DNA from: OMOG01 sp041485845
Lineage (GTDB): Bacteria > Acidobacteriota > Terriglobia > Bryobacterales > Bryobacteraceae
Assembly (NCBI GenBank): GCA_041485845.1
Contig: JBGPKH010000140.1
Coordinates: 1 to 16,438, forward strand
Reading direction: 5' to 3'
Length of the DNA stretch: 16,438 bases
Shown: positions 1 to 6,454 of the stretch, piece after piece
How positions within the stretch are numbered: position 1 is the first letter of the stretch
Layout: each line of letters starts with the position of its first letter
Translations under genes and position numbers: made by a program
The notes under the pieces: generated by a model
What the model was told of the DNA's origin: nothing
Seen by the model: the letters and a program-made list of their open reading frames with translations, nothing else
The model's database searches: none

Positions 1-178
1 GCTCCGACTCGCTCCGGTTCCGCTACATGCACGAATGCGCAATTTTACATGGTGAACTCCTTTCAGTTCACAAGATCAGCCAGGCTTAGCCTGGTATTCC
101 CAAGCCGCAAAGAAGACGCATAGGGATGCCTCGTCACCCTCTCCTTAGGATTTCAAGGGCGCAGCCCTTGGCTATAGA
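1..178. other. Non-coding left edge with three small perfect hairpins
   Basis: I see no convincing gene here. On the minus strand an SD-like AAAGGAG precedes ATG (50-48), but the next codon is TAA. Three perfect inverted repeats lie close together: GTGAACT/AGTTCAC (52-58 and 65-71, 6-nt loop), CCAGGC/GCCTGG (80-85 and 89-94, 3-nt loop) and CAAGGGC/GCCCTTG (154-160 and 164-170, 3-nt loop). None is followed by a T-tract on either strand, so I do not call a terminator. They may be REP-like palindromes or remnants. What lies further left is unknown. Confidence 0.5.
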
Positions 179-518
179 TAGAGATAGACAATCGCGAGAG
201 TTGGAGGTGCGCACGGCGCGGGCCGCGCTGGCGCAGTGAGGGCCGCGGGCGCTACCTTGCGGCGAGTTTGGCCGCGCCGATCGTCCGGCCCACGTGCCGC
301 CCGGTGTGCTCGGCGATGTGGGTCAGGAGGCCGATGACCGTGGTGGGTAGCTGTTTGCGTCCAACCGTTCGGGGCTCGCCCAGCATCGCCTGATCGATCG
401 CGCGCACCACGGCTTCGGCGTCGCGGAATGCGCGGTCCACCCGCGCCAGCAGTTGGTCTCGTCCATCGCCGGCAGGCTGGTGCTCCGCGGCGAGCGTGCG
501 CAACTGTTCCGCCGTCAG
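179..518. repeat. Direct repeat DR1 (DinB 3' part), partner of 6115-6454
   Basis: These 340 bp align without any gap to 6115-6454, with about 300 of 340 positions identical by eye (near 88%). The repeat starts at TAGAGATAGACAATCGCGAG and ends at CAACTGTTCCGCCGTCAG. It covers the last 88 codons of a DinB gene plus about 73 bp beyond its stop. Sequence diverges abruptly at both ends. The two copies have the same orientation and are 5,936 bp apart, enclosing the regulator, the coiled-coil operon and the 309-aa gene. Confidence 0.85.
252..518 (-). pseudogene. DinB-family protein, 3' fragment (C-terminal 88 codons)
   Basis: This frame encodes the C-terminal half of a DinB/YfiT-type four-helix-bundle protein. 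It begins at LTAEQL and keeps the HxxxHxxxH helix (THIAEHTGRH), which in this family supplies metal ligands. The corresponding part of the intact paralogue at 6188-6688 is about 80% identical. The N-terminal half, with the first conserved His, is missing. The reading frame continues upstream into unrelated sequence behind the 613-2733 gene (to 728), with no homologous start. The break falls exactly at the edge of the direct repeat, so truncation by recombination is the simplest explanation. The frame is still open, so a chimeric product cannot be excluded, but I treat it as a remnant. Confidence 0.75.
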
Positions 519-612
519 TGCTTTCCTTTGGAATGATTCTTGCCCGCGAGAAACCGCAACCGATCGCGCCGGGCCGTCGCGTCCGGCAGCGTGCGTCGCG
601 CTGGGAAGAAGA

Positions 613-2733
613 TCAAGGCTGGGTAGCGTTTCGCAGCAGCACGACATCGTACGACTTCGCGCCGCGCAAAACCGCCAGTTGTTTTCCGTCCCAGGACCAA
701 TCGAAGTAGAAGATGCCGTCACCGCCAAAGTCGGTCAACCGGCTCGGAGAGCCTGCCGCGACCGGTTGTTGCCAAATGTTGGACACGCCGCCCTGCTGAA
801 CGACGTATGCCAGTGCGCCGCCGTCCGGAGTCCAGTGCAGGCCGGCGTCAACCACCACCGTTCGCGGGATCTCGAAAGTCTTGACCGGTTCCCCGCCGTC
901 GAACGGAACGATCGCGATAGCCGTCGGCTCGTCACGGTTTGCGGTTAACGGACGCTCGGCGGAGAAACAGGCGACAAACCGGCCATCGGGAGAAACCGAC
1001 GGCTGCACCGCCAGCGCGTCGTATAGCTGGACCGGCTGCCCGCCGGCCGCAGGTTCAGCAGGCGTTTTCCATAAACTCGGGCCTTTACCGCCGATCGATG
1101 CGACGTAGACGACCCACCGCCCATCGGGAGAGGTTTGCGGAAAACCGGGGCCACTCTTCGCAACGAATGCATCGTTGGCGCCGTTTCGGTCCATGCGCCA
1201 GATCGCCGGCCCGCCGGCGTCGTCGGAGACGTAGTAAACGTGCTTGCCATCGCGCGATACCGATCCCATGTAGGCGTCGCGCTCGACCTTCAATGGGACC
1301 GTGCCGGCTCCGTCCGGTTTCATGGTCCAAAGGCGGCGCTGGTTGCCGAGATTCTGTTCGTACAGGAGTAGCCCTTCCGAAGTCCAGGAGAACCGCGTAA
1401 GCCGTACCGGGCCGGGGGTGATTTGTCTGAGATTCCCGGGTTTGCCATCGGGGGCCACCCACAGCGTCGAGAGCAGCCTTTCGTCAATCGTAATTAGCGA
1501 GCTCCCGTCAGCCGTCAATCCGGCGGTTGTATGGTTGTCCAGATCTCTGGTGATCTGACTGGCGGCGCCGGAAGGGTAGGAGAGGCGGAAAATCTGATAG
1601 GCTTCAGCGCTGGGGGCAAGGCCGGTCATCAGCAGGCTGCGTCCGTCGGAGAACCACTCCAGGTGGCGGATGTAGGTCCATCGCTGTTTCGTGATGCGCC
1701 TTTCCGCCCCTCCGCCGATCTGGAACTCGACTACCTCGACGCGCGCATCGCCGGAACGCCGCACGTCGGTACATGCGATGCGATGCCCATCCGGGGACCA
1801 CGCCGGGTAATCCAGAAAATCCGGCGTCTTTCGGGATGCGATCCGCTCTTCGCCGGTTCCATCCGCGGCGGCTGTCATAAGCGCGGTTTCGCCCGATTTT
1901 TCGCGGATAAAAGCGAATCGCCTTCCATCCGGTGAAAACGAAACCGGAGAATCGAGATTCGCGGCCACGAACCGGGCGGCGCCGCCGGCCGCCGGCACAA
2001 CGTACAACATCGAGGACGAAGCCTTCCGATCCTTCAGCAGGAAATAGAGCGCGTCGCTTGCGTTGGAGAACTTGAGACCTCCGAAATGACGGTCGCCCTG
2101 GGCAACGATCTCGATATCGGCGCCGGTCGCCAGGGTGCGAATCCGCAGGGACTGCCGCCCCGGCTCACCCTGCACGTGGGCGACAAAGCGGCCGTCCGGC
2201 GAAATGGCGGCGCGGCTCGAATTTCCCCCATGCGTCAAGCGGGTAGTCTCATACGTGTCGAACGGCTTCGGCCGCGGCGCCTTCGTTCGAATGGCATCGA
2301 CCGCTACGGCCAGAAACAACATTGCGGCGACAGCGCCCACCAGCCACGGGGTCCGTGACCGGGCCACGGGCTTCTCCGCCGGCACGCCGGGCGTCGCACC
2401 GTCGGTTGCCGGAGCCACGTCGGCCACGAAACAGTAGCCTCGACCGGGAACAGTGACCACATAGCGGCGGTCCCGCGCGTCTCCACCGAGCGCTTTCCGG
2501 AGCGAGGAGATGTTTCGCGCGAGGTTGTTCTCCTCCACCACGGTTCCGGGCCAGATCGCCGCCAACAGCTCGTCCTTCTCGACGACCCTTCCCCGGCTGG
2601 AGATCAGGAAGACAAGCAAGTCGAACACCTTTGGCGTGAGAGGGACGGCGGCGTCGCCTCGCAGGAGCACGCGTTTGGCCGGGTCGAGCCGGTGGGGGCC
2701 AAAGCGGCAGGCACCGCCGTTTTCCTCGCTCAT
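613..2733 (-). CDS. Membrane-anchored winged-helix regulator with PD40/TolB propeller
   Basis: The 706-residue product has three parts. Residues 8-106 are an OmpR/CadC-type winged helix (Trans_reg_C): LTPKVFDLLVFL helix, VVEKDELLAAIW, recognition-helix region NNLARNISSLRKALG, and wing YVVTVPGRGYCF. Residues 130-148 form one membrane helix (WLVGAVAAMLFLAVAV). Residues 160-700 form a periplasmic propeller with at least eight PD40-like repeats (SPDGRFVAHV, SPDGRRFAFI, SPDGRWVVYV, SWDGKQLAVL). By family knowledge this is a ToxR/CadC-like one-component regulator: cytoplasmic DNA binding and an extracytoplasmic sensor. The start ATG is preceded by GAAAGGCGG. It is divergent from the operon at 2886, and the shared upstream region is duplicated at 4694-4967. 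The ligand is unknown. DNA targets are probably the nearby promoters (inference). Confidence 0.88.
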   Translation of the reverse strand: MSEENGGACRFGPHRLDPAKRVLLRGDAAVPLTPKVFDLLVFLISSRGRVVEKDELLAAIWPGTVVEENNLARNISSLRKALGGDARDRRYVVTVPGRGYCFVADVAPATDGATPGVPAEKPVARSRTPWLVGAVAAMLFLAVAVDAIRTKAPRPKPFDTYETTRLTHGGNSSRAAISPDGRFVAHVQGEPGRQSLRIRTLATGADIEIVAQGDRHFGGLKFSNASDALYFLLKDRKASSSMLYVVPAAGGAARFVAANLDSPVSFSPDGRRFAFIREKSGETALMTAAADGTGEERIASRKTPDFLDYPAWSPDGHRIACTDVRRSGDARVEVVEFQIGGGAERRITKQRWTYIRHLEWFSDGRSLLMTGLAPSAEAYQIFRLSYPSGAASQITRDLDNHTTAGLTADGSSLITIDERLLSTLWVAPDGKPGNLRQITPGPVRLTRFSWTSEGLLLYEQNLGNQRRLWTMKPDGAGTVPLKVERDAYMGSVSRDGKHVYYVSDDAGGPAIWRMDRNGANDAFVAKSGPGFPQTSPDGRWVVYVASIGGKGPSLWKTPAEPAAGGQPVQLYDALAVQPSVSPDGRFVACFSAERPLTANRDEPTAIAIVPFDGGEPVKTFEIPRTVVVDAGLHWTPDGGALAYVVQQGGVSNIWQQPVAAGSPSRLTDFGGDGIFYFDWSWDGKQLAVLRGAKSYDVVLLRNATQP

Positions 2734-2740
2734 AACCGCC

Positions 2741-2770
2741 TTTCAGGAATTTTCAGGAATTTTCAGACAG
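2741..2770. promoter_or_regulatory. Three TTTCAG boxes in 10-bp phase, possible operator
   Basis: TTTCAG starts at 2741, 2751 and 2761; the first two units are a perfect tandem TTTCAGGAAT. The 10-bp pitch places the boxes on one DNA face. OmpR-type winged helices commonly bind direct repeats at 10-11 bp pitch. The array lies 7 bp upstream of the regulator's start codon, so it would be in its 5' leader and close to the ribosome-binding site, which suggests autoregulation. The array is identical in the second copy (4846-4875). Its function as a binding site is inference. Confidence 0.45.
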
Positions 2771-2800
2771 CAGCAAAGACTTTTGCCGGGAACCCGTCCG

Positions 2801-2817
2801 ATCATAAGTAGCGCTAC
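2801..2817 (-). promoter_or_regulatory. Possible -10 with adjacent GTAGCGCTAC palindrome
   Basis: On the minus strand TATGAT (2806-2801) is a 5/6 match to the -10 consensus and would start transcription about 60 nt before the regulator's ATG. The perfect 10-bp palindrome GTAGCGCTAC (2808-2817) sits directly upstream, in what would be the -35/-10 spacer. No good -35 is visible. The palindrome could be an operator for a dimeric regulator. It is repeated unchanged at 4913-4922. Confidence 0.35.
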
Positions 2818-2885
2818 CCCAGGCTGGTGGCCATTGTAAAACAAACGCCGTTCCAGGGGCAAGAGCCGCCGGCCTTCGGTCAACT

Positions 2886-3125
2886 ATGTGGAACGATCCT
2901 ATCCAGAAAAGAATCGGGAACGCGGACCCGGATCTGGACAAAATCCGCAACTGGGTGGCTATCCTGTGCGATCAGGCGGAGGCGATCCGGCGTGACCTGG
3001 CGCGTATCGAACACCATAGCCGCAACGGCGCGGCGCATGCGGGAGGGCAATCGCACAACGGGATCCGCTTGGAGGACCAGGCGGGTCTGCAAAGCTCCAT
3101 CGCCAACAATCGGCGTAAGATATGA
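2886..3125 (+). CDS. Small unknown protein, one copy of the WLQ coiled-coil unit
   Basis: This is the first gene of a four-gene operon; its product has 79 residues. I do not recognise the family. Residues 16-46 form a unit shared with the next two proteins: core WVAILCDQA (23-31), then I34, L38, I41, H43 and R46. Hydrophobic residues at 20, 27, 34, 41 and at 24, 31, 38 repeat every seven, so this is probably an amphipathic coiled-coil helix. The tail NGIRLEDQAGLQ (58-69) resembles NNIRLGDASGSQ in the next product, so the two are diverged tandem paralogues. There is no signal peptide. No clear ribosome-binding site is visible, and the start lies about 20 bp beyond the duplicated control region. 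The stop overlaps the next start as ATGA, which supports it as a real gene. Confidence 0.6.
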   Translation: MWNDPIQKRIGNADPDLDKIRNWVAILCDQAEAIRRDLARIEHHSRNGAAHAGGQSHNGIRLEDQAGLQSSIANNRRKI

Positions 3126-3472
3126 AAACCTGGTTGCGAATCGACGAATGCAAGTCCGACCGCGATCAGGTCAAGACTTGGATCGAAGCGCTTAGCGAGC
3201 AGGTGAGAGCGGTCCGCGCGCGAGCGCAGCATGTGGAGCACAAACTGCGTCCCGCGGCCGCTGCATCGCCATCATCGACCCTGCCTGGCCGTGGCGGAAA
3301 AAACAACATTCGGTTAGGAGATGCATCTGGCTCCCAGGGATTCGGCATCCGCGCAAATAAGGACGTAATCCCGACAGTGGGCCACGATAAGGGCGAACGG
3401 ATCAGCGTGGGCGAGAACCACGATGTACGACTAAACATGCCGATTCAGCCTATCAGGAGGGGAGGAACGTGA
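3122..3472 (+). CDS. Small unknown protein, one WLQ coiled-coil unit and polar tail
   Basis: The product has 116 residues and is of unknown family. The shared helix unit is at residues 13-43, with core WIEALSEQV (20-28); V17, L24, V31 and V38 hold one heptad position and I21, V28 and A35 another. Then comes an Ala/Pro/Gly-rich linker (44-60) and a polar segment NNIRLGDASGSQ (61-72) shared with the upstream paralogue. The tail is longer than in the upstream protein and rich in Gly, Asn and Asp. The start overlaps the upstream stop (ATGA), and its own stop overlaps the next start (GTGA), so translational coupling is likely. No membrane segment or signal peptide is seen. A cytoplasmic oligomerising or adaptor role is inference. 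Confidence 0.65.
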   Translation: MKTWLRIDECKSDRDQVKTWIEALSEQVRAVRARAQHVEHKLRPAAAASPSSTLPGRGGKNNIRLGDASGSQGFGIRANKDVIPTVGHDKGERISVGENHDVRLNMPIQPIRRGGT

Positions 3473-3966
3473 CCGATCCAAAACCGTGGTACTTTGTCCG
3501 GCCCTTCGAATCGGATTTGGAGAATATCGAGACTTGGTTTCAGCAACTCAGCGAGCAGGTTTATGAACTCCATGTGGCCGTCCGCCACATCGCCAGGCTG
3601 AGCGGCATCCCGCCTCATGGCCATGTCGTGACACCGGCCCTAAAGCATCAGAGGGCGGTCTCCTCGATGCTTCGGTTTCCCGACAACCGGAGAAAGCGCG
3701 ATCAGGTCCGTGACTGGATGGAATGCCTCAGTTCTCAGGTGGAAGACATCCATTTGCGGATTGAGCATGTCAATCGCACCAGTAGAACGGCCTTGCAAAC
3801 CGCGACGACCCCGGGAGGCGGCTCCACCCTTGAAACGAGGATGGACGACACGAAAGGCAGGGAGGAGATGCTCATCAACCCCTCGAGAGACATGACGGTG
3901 GCCACCGCCGGATTGAGAACCAGCGGCATAGGCAAGCCGGGACTTGGCCCAACCAATGGCACCTAA
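3469..3966 (+). CDS. Unknown protein with two WLQ coiled-coil units
   Basis: The product has 165 residues and is of unknown family. It carries two copies of the unit: residues 16-46 with core WFQQLSEQV (23-31), and residues 76-106 with core WMECLSSQV (83-91). Both keep the invariant acidic residue, Trp, Leu and Gln and the seven-residue hydrophobic spacing. A Pro/His-rich linker joins them, and a Gly/Thr-rich, charged tail (107-165) follows. The GTG start is chosen because it overlaps the upstream stop as GTGA and follows a very strong Shine-Dalgarno AGGAGGGGAGG at 3455-3465; this is the best ribosome site in the operon and may raise expression of this protein over its neighbours. Internal duplication plus the tandem paralogues suggest a self-assembling or hetero-assembling set. 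Confidence 0.7.
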   Translation: MTDPKPWYFVRPFESDLENIETWFQQLSEQVYELHVAVRHIARLSGIPPHGHVVTPALKHQRAVSSMLRFPDNRRKRDQVRDWMECLSSQVEDIHLRIEHVNRTSRTALQTATTPGGGSTLETRMDDTKGREEMLINPSRDMTVATAGLRTSGIGKPGLGPTNGT

Positions 3967-4597
3967 TCCGCGATGCCTCGCGGGCAGTGAGCCGCTTCGC
4001 GGTTTCCTGGCCTCGATTTCGTGCTACATGGGATCGGCGCAGGATTCGGTACAAGCGTCTGCGTCGCGGCTTGTCTCCGTGCTGCGGCAGTTCCAGATCC
4101 TTCTTCGCACGCTGTCGATGACCAAGGACCTGGCGCCGGGATCTGCCGAAGGGAGACGTGAAGCTTTTGAATCCCTCCGGGAGTATGCTGCGGATCGCAC
4201 CCTGCTACCGGAAGAAAGGGGTCAAGCGGCGTGGTTACTGGGGACTGCGGCGGGCCAGCCGTATCAGCGGGAGGCGCAATTGTGCCTCATTCGATTCATC
4301 CTGAACCCCGACGAGCATCCGAAGGTCCGCTTCGGCGCGATGCAGGGATTGGCGGGGATCGGCGGCCAGCCCGCCGTCGCAATGCTGAGTTTCGTTCTGC
4401 GCAGCGACGAATCCGCGCACACGATTATCCGCTTGCCGGGGGTGGGAAACCTGAGTCTACAATGTCTGGCACTCGCGACGCTGCTCAACTCTTCCGAGCG
4501 AATCCCAGATGCACGGGGAGTCGCAAACCGCTGGTACAAGACAGCCCGCCATAATCCGTGTCCTGCTGGATTCCTGGAAGAGCTGCAACGGCTGTAA
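3956..4597 (+). CDS. HEAT-repeat-like protein, last gene of the operon
   Basis: The product has 213 residues from ATG 3956, which overlaps the upstream stop by 11 bp. A TTG at 3944 would add four residues. Neither start has a clear ribosome site, so coupling is likely. Paired helices of HEAT type are seen at about residues 88-116 (GQAAWLLGTAAGQPYQREA), 122-151 (PKVRFGAMQGLAGIGGQPAV, then AMLSFVLRSD) and 166-181 (LSLQCLALATLLN). The pattern of a residue pair such as VRxxAMxxLAxIG and helix-capping Pro is characteristic. HEAT proteins act as protein-binding scaffolds; no catalytic motif is seen. Residues 1-60 look different and may be a separate helical domain. It could bind the coiled-coil proteins encoded just upstream (inference). 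Confidence 0.68.
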   Translation: MAPNPRCLAGSEPLRGFLASISCYMGSAQDSVQASASRLVSVLRQFQILLRTLSMTKDLAPGSAEGRREAFESLREYAADRTLLPEERGQAAWLLGTAAGQPYQREAQLCLIRFILNPDEHPKVRFGAMQGLAGIGGQPAVAMLSFVLRSDESAHTIIRLPGVGNLSLQCLALATLLNSSERIPDARGVANRWYKTARHNPCPAGFLEELQRL

Positions 4598-4637
4598 GGG
4601 TGCTGATCGGGGTAGCCCAGGCGAACACGACTCTCGA

Positions 4638-4838
4638 CTAGCGGGAGGCGCATCGGCGTGGACGCCAGCACAGTGGCACGTAGCGTCGCGATATTCCCCG
4701 GCTGGAGATCAGGAAGACAAGCAAGTCGAACACCTTTGGCGTGAGAGGGACGGCGTCGTCGCCTCGCAGGAGCACGCGTTTGGCCGGGTCGAGTCGGTGG
4801 GGGCCAAAGCGGCAGGCGCCGCCGTTATCCTTGCTCAT
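4638..4838 (-). pseudogene. Truncated second copy of the winged-helix regulator
   Basis: Residues 1-48 of this 66-codon frame match the N terminus of the 613-2733 regulator with three substitutions (first residues MSKDNGGACRFGPHRLD). Homology stops at 4694, just after SSRG, and the frame then reads 18 unrelated codons to a stop. The recognition helix, the wing, the membrane helix and the propeller are all missing, so it cannot work as a regulator. The start codon, leader and TTTCAG array are intact, so it may still be transcribed. The break coincides with the left edge of direct repeat B. Confidence 0.85.
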
Positions 4839-4845
4839 AACCGCC

Positions 4846-4875
4846 TTTCAGGAATTTTCAGGAATTTTCAGACAG
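4846..4875. promoter_or_regulatory. Second TTTCAG triplet, 10-bp phase
   Basis: TTTCAG at 4846, 4856 and 4866, identical to the array at 2741-2770. Here it lies 8 bp before the start codon of the truncated regulator and about 170 bp before the 309-aa gene. It is a candidate operator for the intact regulator (inference). Confidence 0.42.
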
Positions 4876-4905
4876 CAGCAAAGACTTTTGCCGGGAACCC
4901 GTCCG

Positions 4906-4922
4906 ATCATAAGTAGCGCTAC
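4906..4922 (-). promoter_or_regulatory. Second copy of -10-like site and GTAGCGCTAC palindrome
   Basis: The minus-strand TATGAT (4911-4906) and the palindrome GTAGCGCTAC (4913-4922) repeat the arrangement at 2801-2817 without change. They would drive the truncated regulator leftward. No separate clear promoter for the rightward 309-aa gene is visible. Confidence 0.33.
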
Positions 4923-5044
4923 CCCAGGCTGGCGGCCATTGTAAAAAACGCCGTTCCAGGGGCAAGAACAGCCGATCTTCGGCCCTCGGAGTCTCGGGCC
5001 AACTGGTGCCGATCGACTGACGTCTCGCGCTTTCGGAGGATGCG

Positions 5045-5974
5045 GTGTCGCAGGATAGAGTCATACTGCCAAACGGGGTAGAGATGCCCCCGGAACTTTT
5101 CGTGAAAGCGCTCCGGGGTGTGTTTAACCGGCCGGCAACCGCCGTCCCGGAGCTGAACGCACTGGTGCGTACCGTTTCAACCGACACCTACCGCCGCCGA
5201 TACCCCCTGGCAACCGCCTGGGAACGCGGCCGTGGCGGCCGATTTTCCCAGCCGGAAATACTCAATCGGAGGAGCGAGTGGGCCCTCACCCAGATTCAAC
5301 GGTTGATGCTGGTCTCGTTCCTGGAGGGCCTGATCCGCTCATTCTGGGGAAGCGGCCGCGATGGAGACCGAGACGGTCGCCCACGACAACATCACCGTAG
5401 GCGGGAGCCAGGCAAATTGGCGACTGGCGACGACATCCGTGTTCCGATTCATAGCGGAAGCGGCATCCACTTGGAAATGGAAACAGCGACCAACGTCTAC
5501 ATCACTTTATTAGACGACGTTCGGGACCTGGACGTACTTAGCCAGAGGCTGCTGGAGAGCCTGGTCCAGCTCGTCGCGGTGGATGGCGTCGACACCGTGA
5601 TCGATGAAGAAGTGAAGGTCCAGCAGAGACGCGCGACTCGGGCGTTTCTAACCATGACTGACGCCATCGCGGCGTCACACCATGACAAAGACCCGGTCTC
5701 TACGCACCCCGATCTCGAAAGCTTCTTCACCTACGCTGAGAACATGGTGGCGAGAGTGCTGCTGATGAGAGCCTGGGCTCGCTGCTTCGTCGACCCGCTG
5801 TTCGGTTTCCAGGTCGCGCTGTCGCAATTAGTCCACGAGCTCGGTGTTCAGAATAAGAACAGCCAAACCAGGAGACGCGCGCTCACGGATGTCTTTTTAG
5901 CGGGCGGCCGCGATTGGAACCCGCTTTACGAGTATTACCGCGCGCTCCTGAACCAACTCCGAACCCCGAGGTAG
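5045..5974 (+). CDS. Unknown 309-residue, mainly helical protein
   Basis: I do not recognise this protein. The GTG start is chosen for the GGAGG at 5035-5039, 5 nt upstream. The product is soluble-looking, with no signal peptide or membrane helix. Residues 1-100 look helical and end in LMLVSFLEGLIRSFWG. Residues 103-124 are a charged, Arg/His/Gly-rich segment (HHRRREPGK). Residues 125-309 are again mostly helical, with acidic LLDDVRDLDVLSQRLL (155-170), a His-rich turn (SHHDKD, 211-216) and a C-terminal YEYYRALLNQLR. No catalytic motif is evident. It follows the duplicated control region by 78 bp, so it may belong to the same regulon as the operon at 2886-4597 (inference). The charged segment could be a linker or a nucleic-acid contact. 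Confidence 0.68.
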   Translation: MSQDRVILPNGVEMPPELFVKALRGVFNRPATAVPELNALVRTVSTDTYRRRYPLATAWERGRGGRFSQPEILNRRSEWALTQIQRLMLVSFLEGLIRSFWGSGRDGDRDGRPRQHHRRREPGKLATGDDIRVPIHSGSGIHLEMETATNVYITLLDDVRDLDVLSQRLLESLVQLVAVDGVDTVIDEEVKVQQRRATRAFLTMTDAIAASHHDKDPVSTHPDLESFFTYAENMVARVLLMRAWARCFVDPLFGFQVALSQLVHELGVQNKNSQTRRRALTDVFLAGGRDWNPLYEYYRALLNQLRTPR

Positions 5975-5999
5975 GAGACCCGGGGCGGGCCGCCACACC

Positions 6000-6113
6000 T
6001 CAGCGCCGGCGCCGGCCCGCGCGCCAAAGAACGCCGCCGGCGATGAGCGAAATGCCGAGAAGTCCGAATGAACCCTGTTCCGGTACGCTGCTGGCCAGAT
6101 CGTTCCCGATGCC
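6000..6113 (-). pseudogene. Orphan PEP-CTERM sorting signal (3' gene fragment)
   Basis: The minus strand encodes VPEQGSFGLLGISLIAGGV, then LWRAGRRRR and a TGA stop at 6002-6000. This is a full PEP-CTERM signal: a PEP-like tripeptide (here PEQ), a hydrophobic helix and an Arg cluster. In the family it marks exported proteins for the exosortase system. The frame has only 37 codons before an in-frame TAG at 6116-6114, and no start or passenger domain is present. Homology to any coding gene ends 1-2 bp from the left edge of the DinB-containing repeat (6115), so the body of the gene was lost in a rearrangement. Confidence 0.75.
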
Positions 6114-6114
6114 C

Positions 6115-6454
6115 TAGAGATAGACAATCGCGAGAGGTGGAGGTGCGCGATGCGCGGGCCGCGCTGGCGCAGTGAGGGCCGCGGGCGCTACCGTGCGGCG
6201 AGTTTGGCGGCGATGATAGCCTGGCCCACGTGACGCTGGGTGTGCTCGGCGATGTGGGTGAGAAGGCCGATCACCGTAGTGGGTAGCTGCTTGCGTCCTA
6301 CTGCTCGGGGCTCGGCCAGAGTCGCCGGATCGATCGCGCGCACCACGGCTTCGGCATCGCGGAATGCGCGGTCGACCATCGCGAGCAGATGATCTCGTCC
6401 GTCGCCGGCAGGCTCGTGCTCCACCGCGAGCGCGCTCAACTGTTCCGCCGTCAG
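6115..6454. repeat. Direct repeat DR2 (DinB 3' part), partner of 179-518
   Basis: This is the intact-gene copy of the 340-bp repeat. On the right it continues into the N-terminal half of the DinB gene; on the left it abuts the PEP-CTERM fragment. Because the aligned copies have equal length and only substitutions, mostly in the coding part, they look like an old duplication rather than a recent transposition. Confidence 0.85.

Larger units (their letters stand above)
2589..2864. repeat. Direct repeat A: regulator 5' end plus divergent control region
   Basis: This segment matches 4694-4967 with about six substitutions and one 2-nt indel (near 97% identity). It covers the first 48 codons of the regulator and about 130 bp of intergenic DNA. 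The intergenic part is almost unchanged: one substitution plus the indel. Weak similarity continues on the right (CTTCGG...CAACT), with extra sequence in copy B. The two copies enclose the four-gene operon 2886-4597. Confidence 0.9.
4694..4967. repeat. Direct repeat B: second copy of the divergent control region
   Basis: This is the partner of 2589-2864, offset by 2,105 bp. It retains everything intergenic: the TTTCAG triplet, the TATGAT-like -10 and the GTAGCGCTAC palindrome. On its right it now faces the 309-aa gene (start 5045) rather than the coiled-coil operon. Confidence 0.9.

Noticed and set aside
154..170. Rho-independent terminator at CAAGGGC/GCCCTTG
   Set aside because: No run of T follows on either strand.
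179..6454. A composite transposon with 340-bp ends
   Set aside because: The repeats are DinB coding DNA, there is no transposase inside, no terminal inverted repeats and no target duplication; ordinary duplication fits better.
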